64,000 nucleotides of DNA from Buxus sempervirens. Taxonomy: Eukaryota; Streptophyta; Magnoliopsida; Buxales; Buxaceae. Of the stretch, positions 10,850 to 23,100 are shown in pieces. Where the stretch lies: contig OX387192.1 of the NCBI GenBank assembly GCA_947561395.2, positions 37,159,520 through 37,223,519 of the forward strand, in the 5' to 3' direction. The position numbers and the translations under genes are program-made. Below the pieces are notes generated by a model. The model saw only the letters and a program-made list of their open reading frames with translations. It did not search any database and was not told where the DNA came from. Numbering within the stretch: position 1 is the first letter of the stretch; each line of letters opens with the position of its first letter.

Positions 10850-13800
10850 TCATGTAGTCACTGTTGGTCGACTTGGTCTTTTCCCTTCCATGGCATCCTT
10901 CTTTATTCGGCAGTTTGCGCAGAGAAAGGGGCCTTCCCATGGTTTTGATGCAGGAGAGAAGAACGGCCCAGAATTAACAGATAAACTGTCGCCTGGTGCT
11001 TGATCCACCTGGCAAATTGCACATCTGAATAGCCCAGAATTTGCATTTGATGGAAAATCCTTACCCAGCCTGCAATCAACATAAATGACACCGCAACTTA
11101 TTACAGAGTATACAGATCTGTGATACCAGTTCAGTATGGTATCTTCCCGTGAAATACCTGTGTGTGTGTTTGTGCCCACGTGACGTTATTCGGAAATCAT
11201 TGACAACAATATAGTAATGACTAGTAAGTGAAAGAAGTACAAAGATATACGCCAAGTACATTTTAAGAAAATGGTTGAATCTTAATATAGACATGAACCT
11301 GAAAAGCTAAAATCTAAAAAGTGGGGATAGATAGACTGCATGCATGAGAATCGAGGGTCAGTGCCTCACCCAATGAACCAAATGCGTGTGAGATGAAAAA
11401 TAAATGCAAACATACAAGCTTTATCCCTCATTAGTGATGCAGCAAGCTTTCAAGATTCATAACTTGATGATGGCATGTCGATTTTGGGTTATTATTGACT
11501 ATAATTGTTATTTCTATAGTTTCTTTTGATAGACTCCCATGGAACGTTACCAAATTCTAACATAGAGACTATCATCAGAATAAAGCGGATTTCTCTATAT
11601 TCATGAGAAGCATGTCTACTCACTTAAGAAAGATGGTCGAATAATTAGCAGCGCAGCATTTTATCATTTTTCCTGTTATAAAGGAAGTAGTGAAGTACTT
11701 GCGACAAGTGAGCTCACCTGATATATCAATAATTACACTAAACAATAGTGAAGGAGAACCAATCATTTCAGACTCAACAAAATTACTTCGTTTGATGATT
11801 GATAATAAAAGGATGTGGATGTTAAATTTGCAACTCAGATACAAACAATGACCAATTAGTGGTTGTAAGTTTAATTAGAATTGACTCAATCATTCAACCA
11901 TGTTCTGTTATGGAACAATAGTTTGCACTTTGCAGAATGTAGACATCAGCCAGCTTGTCAAGGTTTTAGTATTTACATTCCTATAGGATGTCAAAATGGA
12001 AGGACAATTAAGGTATATATATGTCATGAAAGTAGTAAACTCTGAGCTAAGTTTGGATTGTAAGGTAAAAGCACATTTGGAAGAACCATTGCTTAAAAAA
12101 ACCTTGCATATGAGCTTTCTCAAATCAGCAGTATAGTGCAATCACTTATAAGATTCATGACTTCACGCTCGTATGTCCATCTTGGGTGATTATTAGCTCA
12201 ATTGGAAAGATATCTTCAAAACCTACAATGGTTATTCTACACTTTTGCTAAAAATGAATTTCAAAACCAATAAGAAAAATATTGAAAATATCAATAGATA
12301 TAATTATTATAGGCCACCCCTTTCACATTATATGTCCTGGTGGCCCAAATTTTAAAAAACATACTACCATGTAAAGGCTGAAATTTTCTCAGAGTAAAAG
12401 CCGATTCTTTGTTGAGTATGCGCAGCCATTTATTTTTTCAACCAATACTCTCAATGACCACAGCCAATGATGAGTTGCCTGCCATTCTTATTCCAACACA
12501 TAACTTTAATTGGAGTGCTTTGTAATTCTAGTGTACTCTCCTCATGTAATGTAAACAAAAGGTAATACTTTCCTTTATTTTTAACCCCAACAGAAACATT
12601 CATTTATTTGGGCAGTTGGACACTCTAGTGTGCTCTTTTCCTACAATATAACTGAAAGAAATCCCCTATGAAAATAAGAAAGCAATTTTATTTTCAGAGT
12701 ATGCACTATACTCTGCTATCAATGGGATGTCCTCCCAATTTATACTGCTGCTATCAATTCAGGTTAGTTCTCATACTAAGAAAACTTCACACTTCCCAAA
12801 TCTTTAAAAGAGAAACTAATAACGTCATAGGAGACTTGCAAGCAGGATTTAGACTCTACGAAACATAGAACAAAAATCAATAGATTCAACACCAAAACCA
12901 AAGTATAATATTTGAACATGCATCCATATTCTGTTGATACAGTTTACGTAAAATAAAATCAATGTTTCATATTTAAGAATGAAGAGAAGGCTAAAATACA
13001 GTCACTATTTATGTGAAAAACTTCTTAGAGTTTCTTAACCAGGTTATCCAGGTTATCACCGGTTTGAGAGCTACTTAAGCTTGATATGCTTCATAATGAA
13101 ACGGTGGGATTCCAAACTCACAAAGGTAATAAATGATTTCCAATCAGGCCCAACAGTCAATATTTCGTTGAGTAGCATGAAATTAGGAACATATAATAAG
13201 CCAGATCACCATAATGTCCCTTTTTTTCCTCCTTTTTCTTCTTTCTTTTGTAAAATATAACATAAAAAGCATTCATAATATCCCAAAATGCTATTTAACA
13301 ATTTAGTAGAGACTTGATTACATGTACATATCAATCATGTCCAGACATTGATAACAGTCTACAGATGAGGATATTGCCCACATGTAGATATCAATCATGT
13401 CAAGGCATTAACAATTGACTACAGATGAGGATATTGCCAACTGACTAACATCTAAGATCAGATGCGATATTATACTATTGTAATAGGTAATGTAAATGTA
13501 CCTTTCTGCAAGCATTGCAGAACCCTCTTCAAAAAGCTCCTCCACCGCCCCAACAGAAGAGAGCTTGCTTGTCAATTTATTCATAGAATTTGATCTCTTC
13601 CCAAATATAAGAGAATTGAGCTTGTTTTGTTTCTTCTTTGGTGTTGGAGGTACAACAAAATGCTCTGGTGGAATGATGTCAACAACTAGGCAGGTTGTAT
13701 CATCTTTTAAACCCCTTGACCTCAAAGCTTCCTAGATGGCAAAGTTAGCAACTATTACGACAAAAGGGAGACAAAACAAACTTCTACAGGAAAAAACATA

Positions 13801-15046
13801 TATAATGTACATTACCTTTACAACCAGCTTTGCAGCAAGCTCTGCAGGTATCCCCCTGCAAGACTTAGCAGCCATTTCAGATGACAAAGCATCCCAGATG
13901 CCATCAGAAGCAATTATAAGCCTTCCCCCAGCATTTGAAAGCTAACCAGCAGAACACCATATCATACTTGAAACTATAACCAAGTAGATGAAATCATCCA
14001 ACAAGAAGGAAATCTCAGTATGCTATATCCAACTACTCACCTTCACTTGCTTAACATGTGGTACTGGAACAATGAACTCTCCCACATCAGTGTCACCAAT
14101 CGACCTGGAAAGGCATAATCCACCAGGCCAGCAACGGAGAGGACCCACCTATAAATCATATAACAAGGTGAATACTACCCTTAATATATGACAATGTTAC
14201 ATGTTAATTAGAATTTCAGATAAGAGTAGCATATATTCCTGTTTTCCTATTATACCTCAGTACCCCCAAAGACATTGAGCCTTCCAACTTCACCTCCACT
14301 TGCAGTAACACGCTCCCTTTCTTCTGCATTCTCTTCTAGCCTATGATCAACTGTCAAAAGAGAGACCACACCACCCTGTGTGTCCAATATGCACCGTGAA
14401 TCCCCCACAGAAGCAACAGTCACAGTCAACCCGTCAATTACAACAAATGTAACCGTAGTCCCAGAAGTTTCTCCTGTCATTCATATCAACTATACTAAGA
14501 ACACTATAATAAAGCAGAACAGAAGGCATCAAAATATAGAATTTTTTGGGGTGTGCATGCCTCTCTGCTGAAATTCTATATCTGTCTTTACAAAACCAGC
14601 AACCAAAGCCCGTGGAAGGGCTTGAAGCCACTCTTCCCTACTAACATCCTGAGGAATCGCACCCATAACATGACTTAATAGATTCTCCTTTGCAAATATA
14701 GCAGCAGAGATACCATTGTGCCCATCAAAGATCTGTAGGGAAAACAAATCTGAATTTAGAAGATTTGTAGTTACTAAGAAATATGAGCAATAGAGAGTAA
14801 AAATAATTTGAAAATGCATTAAGGAACAGATAATACCGCAAAGACGGAAAAAGATGTCGATTGGTTCCCCGGAATTTTCTGGCAATCAGGTTTTATCAGA
14901 AAATAATCCTCCCCTTTCTTCGCCAGGGCAGCCTGTCCATACTTAACAGAAGGTTTCTCAACCTTCTCATTTCTGAGCTCGCGACCAATCAGGGTAGCGA
15001 GGGGAACGAGAGGAGGTTTCATCCTCAAATCTTCCGTCCGGCTCAT
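10850..15046 (-). CDS. PP2C: Plant PP2C-family Ser/Thr phosphatase with Cys-rich tail
   Basis: Seven coding exons: 15046-14837, 14732-14561, 14473-14256, 14148-14041, 13941-13816, 13731-13502 and 11069-10850; 427 aa. It closely resembles the Arabidopsis At1g09160/At1g47380 class of PP2Cs. These are Mn/Mg-dependent phosphatases that remove phosphate from Ser/Thr. Metal-binding motifs are visible: FDGHNG (about 72-77), SVGDSRC (~150), ASDGIWD (247-253) and DDTTC (288-292). After the catalytic core the protein ends with a pair of CxxC motifs (C371/C374, C405/C408) and KKDAMEGKRPS, typical of this subgroup. The exon 2-3 intron (14560-14474, 87 bp) begins with GC rather than GT. The last intron is 2.4 kb. 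A short uORF overlaps the ATG. The substrate is unknown. Confidence 0.95.
13321..13440. repeat. 60 bp tandem duplication in PP2C intron 6
   Basis: Units 13321-13380 and 13381-13440 begin CATGTA.ATATCAATCATGT and end ACAGATGAGGATATTGCC. They differ at only a few positions. They lie 60-180 bp downstream (in transcript sense) of exon 6. Confidence 0.9.
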
Positions 15047-15066
15047 ATTATTCCATGTTCCGACAT
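15043..15066 (-). other. Eight-codon uORF overlapping the PP2C start
   Basis: An upstream ATG at 15066 opens a seven-residue ORF whose TGA stop (15045-15043) shares ATGA with the phosphatase start codon at 15046. A second, two-residue uORF starts at 15056. Such an arrangement can permit reinitiation or dampen translation. It matters only if the leader is spliced or transcribed as inferred. Confidence 0.55.
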
Positions 15067-15350
15067 CTAGGCCAAAAAAACTCCTTTGAAAACCCTAATC
15101 TATCAAAATGAATTTCGTAAGGCGACACACAAGATCTCTCCGTTCTAACCCCGAAGGAATCAACAAATACCCAGCAACAGATCGCAATTTCCCGATACAA
15201 TCTACATTGCAATATAATACATTTACGGGAGAAAAGATCAAAGAAGAATCGAAGAACAAAAGCAGTAATGCAGTAATGTATGATGGAATTAGACGAGTAT
15301 TACAAACCCTAACCTAAGGTATAGATGGAGAAATCACATTCTTCACTCAC
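15067..15350 (-). other. Probable 5' UTR intron of the PP2C gene
   Basis: On the minus strand a strong donor, GTCGTG|GTGAGTGAAG, is followed 284 bp later by TTTTTTGGCCTAG|ATG. If used, the second exon begins exactly at the uORF ATG. The first, non-coding exon would lie at about 15640-15351. Inferred from splice signals only. Confidence 0.5.
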
Positions 15351-15649
15351 CACGACCGTATCAAAGGAATCGAAGCTCAAACCAAAAGTCTCAAATGATT
15401 CACCACGCCGTCGATTCTGCAACCATGGAGTCTTAGAGTTAGAGATCAGCTCCATTGGAAGCTCAGACCCAATCGTATTCAACAACTACAGAGGAGAAAC
15501 ATAGTAGAAATGCCAACCGTAACTAGAGAACATGATCACCGATGGATTTGATAGGGAGAGAGGGAGTCTCAGTTCTGCTTTCTGAAGATTTTTGATTTGG
15601 AAAGGGGAAAAGAAAAAGCGAAGAGAGGGAAAAAGACACAGAAACGCGG

Positions 15650-16525
15650 GGAGGAAAAAGCGGGGTTTCTGATGGAAGGAGAGTGACGGAGTCCTCGATA
15701 ATGACGTTAATGTCCTAATTTTTTGCTGTAATCGACAAGGCCGTTTGAATTAATTTTTCTTGTAATCGTCAAACCCGTTCTTTCCAAATTCTTTTTTTTT
15801 TTTGTTTATTTTAGTGTTCTTCTTCGTCTTCTTTCTTTCTTCTTTCCAAATGGCAAAAGAACGCCCACCGGTTGTTAAACGGTGCCCGCTGCCCAGCACC
15901 ACGGTCTTTTCCTTTTTCTTTTATCAAGATAAAAGAATCCTTATATATGAACCATAATATTCTTCAATAATTATTTATCTGTGTTATGATTGCTACCTTC
16001 ACATTAAAAAATACATTTAATGTGAGAAAAGTGCATTTGTTAGGGCAGAAGCACTTAGGTAAAAATGATATGTGCCTAATGGGATGAAATCATCTGCAAT
16101 GTTAGTTTGCAGTATTGCTTGAGTGAGATCTATATTGTCACATGGAGCATTTCACGGTTATTGTTTTTTCAATTAAAAAAAAAACATCTTACATTTACAA
16201 TAAAGAAAAAAAACAAGTCATTGTAGGCTAACACAGCAAACGATTTTAACCAACGTCCAACCCTACTTTCATGTAATGTTTGCATTAGTTCAATCATTCA
16301 TGTCAGCATTTAGGAATTGTTTATACCACATATAAACAAACTTTCATCTCTGAGCTTGTGTGGGAAATTGACTTTAATCGTTGAAGATTGAGCTTAAGTG
16401 GGAAAATGAACTTGTGCGATTTAAGATTCACACAAATGTGAACTTGGCTCCACATAGGTGTGGGAAAATTGAACTTGTGTGAATGAAGACTCCCATGATC
16501 GTTTTTACATATATCAACAACAGTT
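15650..16525. other. Spacer upstream of PP2C, no gene seen
   Basis: Promoter-proximal flank of the PP2C gene with pyrimidine-rich CTTCTTCGTCTT sequence near 15820-15850. AT-rich sequence follows, with no coding signal. Confidence 0.45.
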
Positions 16526-16686
16526 AAAAGGGCTAGTCTAGTGCATAAGGCTCTACTGTGTGAGATTAGGAAGGATCTGATGTACGCAGTCTTATCCCGC
16601 AAGCAAATAGGCTATTTCTTCTGACTCAAACCAACAACTTTTATGCCCCAATGGAGTAACCTTACTATTGCGCAAGACTCGCCCTT
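16526..16686 (-). mobile_element. Au-like SINE, copy 1
   Basis: The plus strand reads, in order, AAAAGGGCTAGTCTAGTGCA, GGATCTGATGTACGCAGTCT and CAATGGAGTAACCTTACTAT. These are the landmarks of the plant Au SINE in reverse complement, including the decayed tRNA-like promoter end at the right. It ends a few bases before the TRIM at 16693. A second copy in the same orientation is at about 45510-45670. Confidence 0.7.
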
Positions 16687-16692
16687 TACACA

Positions 16693-17162
16693 TGTAATAT
16701 CCTAATCCTATATTGGAAACGGATGAATACCTGGTATGGTATAAAAGTCAAGGAGAACACTTAACCAAATGAGGTGCATTTTGAAGACAAAAGCGTGCAA
16801 GCTGAGGTCCAAAGCGGATAAATACCTCGTTGAGTTGGGTTGTTATAAATGGTATCAAAGCTGGATCCAGGTCCAGTAGTCTGTGAATAGTGTAGGTCCT
16901 GGCATTGTCCGTAGAAGATGGTTGAACTGATGAGGGGAGGCCCATGAGGAGCTGGCAGGCTTCTAGGTGACCACTACACAGGGACATGCAGCTCTAAAGG
17001 AGAGAGATTGTAATATCCCGATCCCACATTAGAAACGAATGAATACCTGGTATGGTATAAGAGTTAGGGAGAACACTTAATCAAGCAAGGTGCCTTTTGA
17101 TGATAAAATCATGAGGATTGAAACCCAAAACAGACAATACATCGCTAAGTTGGATCGTTACA
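16693..17162 (+). mobile_element. TRIM retroelement, 470 bp
   Basis: Two LTRs of about 155 bp, 16693-16847 and 17009-17162, both start TGTAATATCC and share GAATACCTGGTATGGTATAA. The first ends TTGTTATA and the second CGTTACA. TGGTATCAAAGC (16850) right after LTR1 is a primer-binding site for initiator Met-tRNA, and the purine tract AAAGGAGAGAGAT abuts LTR2. The 161 bp interior is non-coding. The LTRs differ at many positions, so the insertion is old, and no clear 5 bp target duplication remains. Confidence 0.88.
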
Positions 17163-18167
17163 ACTTACAATACGACACTAACCTTGTGAGAAAAATGACT
17201 TGACAACTTTGTATTTATGGTGTTCCTTTCACTGGCGAGCGGAGGTTAATCCATGACCCAAAATATAATAAGCATGAAGGGATTAATTACTAACATTTTG
17301 AAAATCAAAATATCCTCACAAAAGATCAAACTAATTCAACAGGTGGATATTGTTCCAACCAAATCTGATTGTAATTTTGATCTGCCATTAACTGCCGATA
17401 TCGTTTTCAATATGATCTGACCATGGAATCAACTGATTTTCAGATTCACGGTGAGTGTTTTCTTCTTGATATTATTGCTGTCAGAGGGGTCCAGCTCTGA
17501 AAACAACAGCTAAATATCTATTTGAGCCATAAGGACCATGAAATGGTTTGACGTATTTGTCTATTTTACTGTAGCCTTCGTACGTGTGTGAAATGATCAG
17601 ATATAAATCCATTAGTTGACGTAAAAAGAGTCGTTTGCGTTTGAAGATTGTGCTATCTAGCTGGCTGAGGTGACACGAGGGGTCCTACCCTCCCAACTGG
17701 ATGCAGACTACGAAAGGTCCTAATAATTTAAAAGAAAGTTTGTTTTCCCTTTTCCCTTTGGACCTGCTTCATGAACTTGACAATGAGGATAACCATGACA
17801 AAGTCTCTCCCTAATCCCAATGAATCCGGAACCCTCGCCCCGGATAGTCCACACACCCTTATCAATATGCTAATCATAAATGAGGTTTTGAGGCATTCTT
17901 TAAGGTAAGTCTAATGCCCCCTCGTTACCAAAAAAAAAAGTCTAATGCCCCCTAGATCTTATGCAAATGATCATAAGAGATTGTTTCTAAGAAAGTTCGA
18001 ACCTGAGACCTTAGAAAGAGCATACTTCTAAGCCCCAAATATTAAAGAGCATACTTCTAAAGCCCAAGTATTGGTCATCGGGCCCATCAGGCCAACCCGC
18101 TGAGATTAATGATACAATATTCAGGTTGGGTTAAGACTTAATACTAGCTAGATCACGGTTGAAAAGG
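17163..18167. other. Spacer, no gene seen
   Basis: Unremarkable AT-rich sequence. Between 17900 and 18070 short words are duplicated (GTCTAATGCCCCCT; AGAGCATACTTCTAA), and a tRNA-like GTTCGAACCTGAGACC occurs near 17995. Together they suggest a very decayed SINE-type fragment. Confidence 0.4.
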
Positions 18168-18317
18168 ATGTCATATCAGCTGGTCCCTCATGCTAGAAGA
18201 TCTGATGGTCCAACGGTGGAATGTATGTACATATAGGCTTCATGCACTTATGTGAACACATACATCACTGTTGGACCAGCAGACCTTCCAACCAAGGGAT
18301 CCAGCAGATTTCAATTC
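18168..18317. mobile_element. Short foldback MITE, Mutator-like family, copy B
   Basis: The element has imperfect terminal inverted repeats (ATATCAGCTGGTCCCT at the left; AGGGATCCAGCAGATTT at the right) and an internal palindrome centred on GGTCCAACGGTGG and CACTGTTGGACC. It is flanked by a perfect 10 bp direct repeat, GTTGAAAAGG, at 18158-18167 and 18318-18327. The length of the duplication points to a Mutator-type transposase as the mobiliser. Copy A at 727-853 shares the ends and core. Confidence 0.8.
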
Positions 18318-20144
18318 GTTGAAAAGGGTTACGCGTGAATGACCTCATTCGGCCTTTAACAGGTTTGCAGAAAGATTATTAAATTGTAAATGCCCGTGTT
18401 CATTCACACCAAACTCAGAATTATTTATTCAAAATTAAGGAGACAGGTTCCAAATTGCCAGCTATGGGCTCAAAAGTCTTGTGGGATTGATTGGGTGTTA
18501 CAAGGACAACAATGGGCAGCCATAACAGAACGATTAATGCAGCTATAAAACGGTTTCGACTTTCTGTTCCTCTTTGTTCTTTCGTTTCTTTATAACGAAG
18601 GAGGCAAAAAGAAAAAAAATTTGGGAATAAATTGAATGGAACAGGTGAAGGTAGACCACACACCCAACCACCCAACATATACCAGAAACTGGAACCATTG
18701 CATATGAGAGAGAGAAATATATCTCTAAGGCTCTGTTTGCGTCATCAGTTTTCTAGATAAGAAATTAATATTTGGATGGATCCTGTCAAGCTGATCCCAC
18801 CCTTCCATCCTGTCATCCGTTCGGTAACTCTCAAGTGATTGGACCACAGTCAAAATTTTGTGGGCAAAGGATATTATGGCTGTTACATCAGGCTCTGTCT
18901 TAAATTCCCCACGCTACTGAGAAAATAATAGTGGAATTTTCTTCTCTCTCCCATGGATATAGGCAAATAAATTTGTTTGTAATCTTTCTTTGGTATCCCA
19001 CAGTTTTATCATATTCAACACTGCTCTTTGAGCTATTTTACATCTAGGCCATCTTCGTTTAGGTTGTGTGGTTGACATGCAAGGTATGAGAATGAGAAAT
19101 GTCTTCACCATAGCATACAGGTCGTGTGATTGACCGGCACATGAGGTTTTTTTGTGCCACTTGGGGTTGGACGCAAAGTGAGGACCTTCTGAATAAGGTG
19201 GTCCTGCTGAATGGAATTATTTCCAACCAAGGGGACCAGTCATGGGTTCGAACTCAGACGATGATCAAACTAATCAAGCTTCTTAAATGGGGCTCAATTT
19301 AATGAATTCCCGAAATACAAGAGGCCTTCCCGAGTTTTAATTTGGTGGTCTTACCCAGTCCTCAAGCAAAACCCCCTACAAATTTTTTCCTGAAGTTATT
19401 GCTTGCATTCAGTCTATTCAGAGAAGAAAATACCAACTAAGAACTGAAAAGGATCATCCCCACATCATGTTTACTGCATCAAGAGACGGAAAGATAATCA
19501 TAGCAAAAGCTTCACATTCCGAAAGTTGAATAGTTTCAATATCCGATAGGACGTCCATGGAATAAGGATTGTGCTATCAGTTATCCACATCAAGATAGGT
19601 GATACTATTACCTCTGTGCCTGGCATTTTCAAATAGAAAAATTTTAAATCTTTTGGGTACAAGAAACGGGCTATATTTTCAATTAGAACTTGTCGTTCAG
19701 ATCATCAATCTCATTCAATAACCTATAACCCCCACATTCCGCCCAACCCTAAAGAAAAAACAGTAAAATAAAAGATGTCACCAGAATAGTAAAACAGTAG
19801 ACTTCACACTATGCAGAAATTAAACTTTGATGTAAATATCACCATAACTTTCATCATCGTCATTCCTTGTATCATTATCCTTTTCCTTACAAGAATTCAT
19901 TTACCACCATAAAAAATTTTGCATGTCAGGTACAGAATGTAAACTCCATTTTCAAAAGTTTCTTGGTGGTAGAACTTGCTTTAGTGTTGCTGCAATAATC
20001 AATTTACAAATTTGATCCCGAAATCAATCCTCCATCTGACAAGGAGAGGCTGGCTTAATTATCAAAAATGTATGAATGTGTGGTGCTGCAATCAACTGTA
20101 TTACTTCAAGCTTGATCCAAATTGAAGGGAAAAAAAACAACCAT
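18318..20144. other. Spacer downstream of NDT1, no gene seen
   Basis: No supported coding region. A tRNA B-box-like GGGTTCGAACTC near 19250 hints at another SINE relic but lacks an A box and tail. The stretch from about 19900 is probably the 3' UTR and flank of the NAD carrier gene. Confidence 0.45.
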
Positions 20145-23100
20145 TCAATCTGCAATCAGCGTCTGAGGCCGTGGTTCAGAAGGAAATAGGGTCACTAGAA
20201 ACCGGTGGGTCATCTCAAAGCTCGTGAATGTGATAACCGCAGCTGGGGTGGTCCTGAGCAGGTTAGTAGCACAGCCCCGGTAAAATCCAGGTATGCCTTC
20301 ATGCTGAAACACCTTTCTTATGCAATCGACCACACCCGAATATCGTTTCTCTGAGTGATGCCCTTGTTCCTGAAGCCTTGAACGCACCACCTTCGAAAAG
20401 AAAAATGATGTTATTTCTCACCGCACTAAAAGGAAATAATACAAGAAAATCAGCTTTTCCGGAATAGTAGAGGTGAAAGGGTTGAGACATGGTATCATTA
20501 AACCATCAAAAAACACCCATGCATCTGTATTTAGGAATGATGCCACAGAAAAGTGGATCGTGCCATTGTCACCATAACCAAGAGCTGCCATTGAATTTGA
20601 TACCATACTGCAGTTACCCTGGGGCTTCTAAACATTTTTAAACAAATGGAATGAAAAGGAAACAAGTGGAGAATAAAAATACATAAATCAAGGTTGGCCC
20701 TTCAAGTAATTTTAGAAGAGTTCAATTCACCCATCTTACATCCATTTACCAACTAAGCCTAAGGCCATTAACAGATTCACCAAAATTAATATTTTCTCAG
20801 TATGAATAGAATATTTCAGTAAATAAAAGCATGCAAGATCAGGTGCTTATCCTACAAGTAAATGCCAATTTAATTAAAATATGGCCACCACTACAGAAAA
20901 GCTATTACTGCACAAATTCTTATGAACTCATACCTCATGCGGATACGTCAATGTAGATGCGACTATTTTTGAGACTGACGAGGCGACAGCTACATCACGT
21001 GCACTAAGCATGTCCGTGGTAGTGTTATCTGACATCATCACATAGATTTCAACATAGTAAGTTACCTTTTCTGAATCCCTATCTAGAAAAGTAAAAAGAA
21101 TAAAACAGGAAATCCATACCTTTGCTGGCCAAGTAGATTTTGATCTTCTCATATGTCGGGAACTGTATTGCAACATGGCTAATTCCAGCCAATGCAGGAA
21201 CAAGACCACTGTTCACCATTACAACAGATTGCATATAAATAATATTAGCAATAATTTCTACAAAACCACCAAAAACAAGGGAGATGGAATAAGACCTGTA
21301 CAGTCCACGGATACCCTCCTTCTGAGCTATCCTCTGCAAAGCAGAAAATGTACTCCCGTAGGGCACCACCCCTTTCCTCATTCCTTGAGTCTATATAAAG
21401 AAAAAGAAATATGATTAAACTTCCAATGTTTCACTAACTTGTGTTTAAAGTAATACATTCCACAAGAATCTAAAATTTAGGAATTAAATAAAAAAACTGA
21501 AAGAACAAATCTATCAACACTTCAATTGAATTACATATGCTTCAAGGTCATGCCTAAATGATAAATATTAAAATAAGAGAACTAGTCCTGTGATTAAAGC
21601 TGGTTCCTCAATGTCCTATATTTTTCAAATCTATCTCCTTCCCCATTCTTCTCTGGTTTAGTCTGACTGGAGGATTAAAAAGATCACTTTCCCAATATGA
21701 TTAATCATGCAAAGAACCTAGGAAGAGCGTTTCATCCATACAAACAAAGTACTACTTGTAAACAAACAACTGCAGAATCGAATAACAAATGACTTCTTGA
21801 GATCTAAAATTATCACATTCTAGTAATCTAAAACCCTGCTAGGAAACACAAGGGCACGTAAAGCAGAGGGTACAAATAATGCTGACAACACAGACAAGAG
21901 AAGGAGAAAATTACCGTTATAACCACGGAGTCCTAGGTTTCCCTGAGAAAAGATAAAGAAAAGACTTCCGCATGGTGGCGAATTATTTATGTTCTCATCT
22001 CTCAGAGAACACAACATTTATGACATTGGGAGGCAAGTTCTTGGAAGGCAGGATGGGGATGGGGAAAAAACATGACAGGGTGCAAATCAAAGTAACCAAC
22101 AAAATCTCAAATGAACTTAATGCAGAAAGTCCAAATTTTATTCCTAAACATCCTAATCCAGTACCATGCACCAAAAGATTTCAAGAAAGTGCAGATCTGT
22201 CCACTCTATCAATACCCAAGCCAGATTGGTGGTGTGTCACAAGGTATTTGCCTGAAACCATATAGTGTCGACTTACTTTTTTTAAATTTAATATTTTTTG
22301 CTAATTCCATTGTTAAAAAAAAGGATATTTCAAGATAAGGGAGATACGGATATTTCCTTCCGCACATTTGAATAATTGAAGCGAAATGAGAGGTAGCACT
22401 TGGCTTTATTAGACACCTGCATATATAGCTATCTAGCTATCTTGGAGTATTTTTATGATTCCGGTCATATCGTTGTCATAAAGACCCGAGTTGAACATTT
22501 ATTGATTTTCTTTCTGTTACTTTGAAGCTTCAGCCACTCGAACATTCAGAGTTCTTTTAGATTTCTCATCAAACAAACAGAAACTACTTTTGTAACTCCT
22601 AGCTACTCTTAGCATGAAAATGGGAAATTTCATTGCTATTACTCAAATGTGAACAGCACATATGCTTGCACACTCGTCCATAGATCAAACAAGATATGCA
22701 TTTAGACTTGCTACGTTAAGAAGAACCATCTAAACCAAAAAAAAATTAAATGGATTATAAAAGTTTCAATGCAACCTACCCAATAAAAACTACAACATTA
22801 GTAGACACAGAGAATAGAAAGGGGTTGATATGCTAGATCAAAATTTTCAAACCTGCCTCAATAATAGCTGGATTTTACAGAGACAAATGCCAGTAAAAAC
22901 AAAAAACAAACATATTCACAAGGTAAACTACAAATGATGAGAGTGTGTTAAAAGGGATGAATTGAAAGACCAGGAATACGAGACTAGAACTGAACACATA
23001 CAAATCAAGGGACCTTGGGTGTAGTTCCAACAAGGTAAAGAAAGGACAAGCAACTGTAATAGTTCAAGCACGTTAAGTAATCACCAACAGAAATAGGATA

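Noticed and set aside
19240..19270. Possible tRNA or SINE at GGGTTCGAACTC
   Set aside because: A lone B-box-like word without an A box, defined end or tail is not enough for a call.
20418..20606. Extra exon candidates in NDT1 introns
   Set aside because: The nine-exon model already gives the whole carrier with all phases matched; added exons would break the repeat structure.
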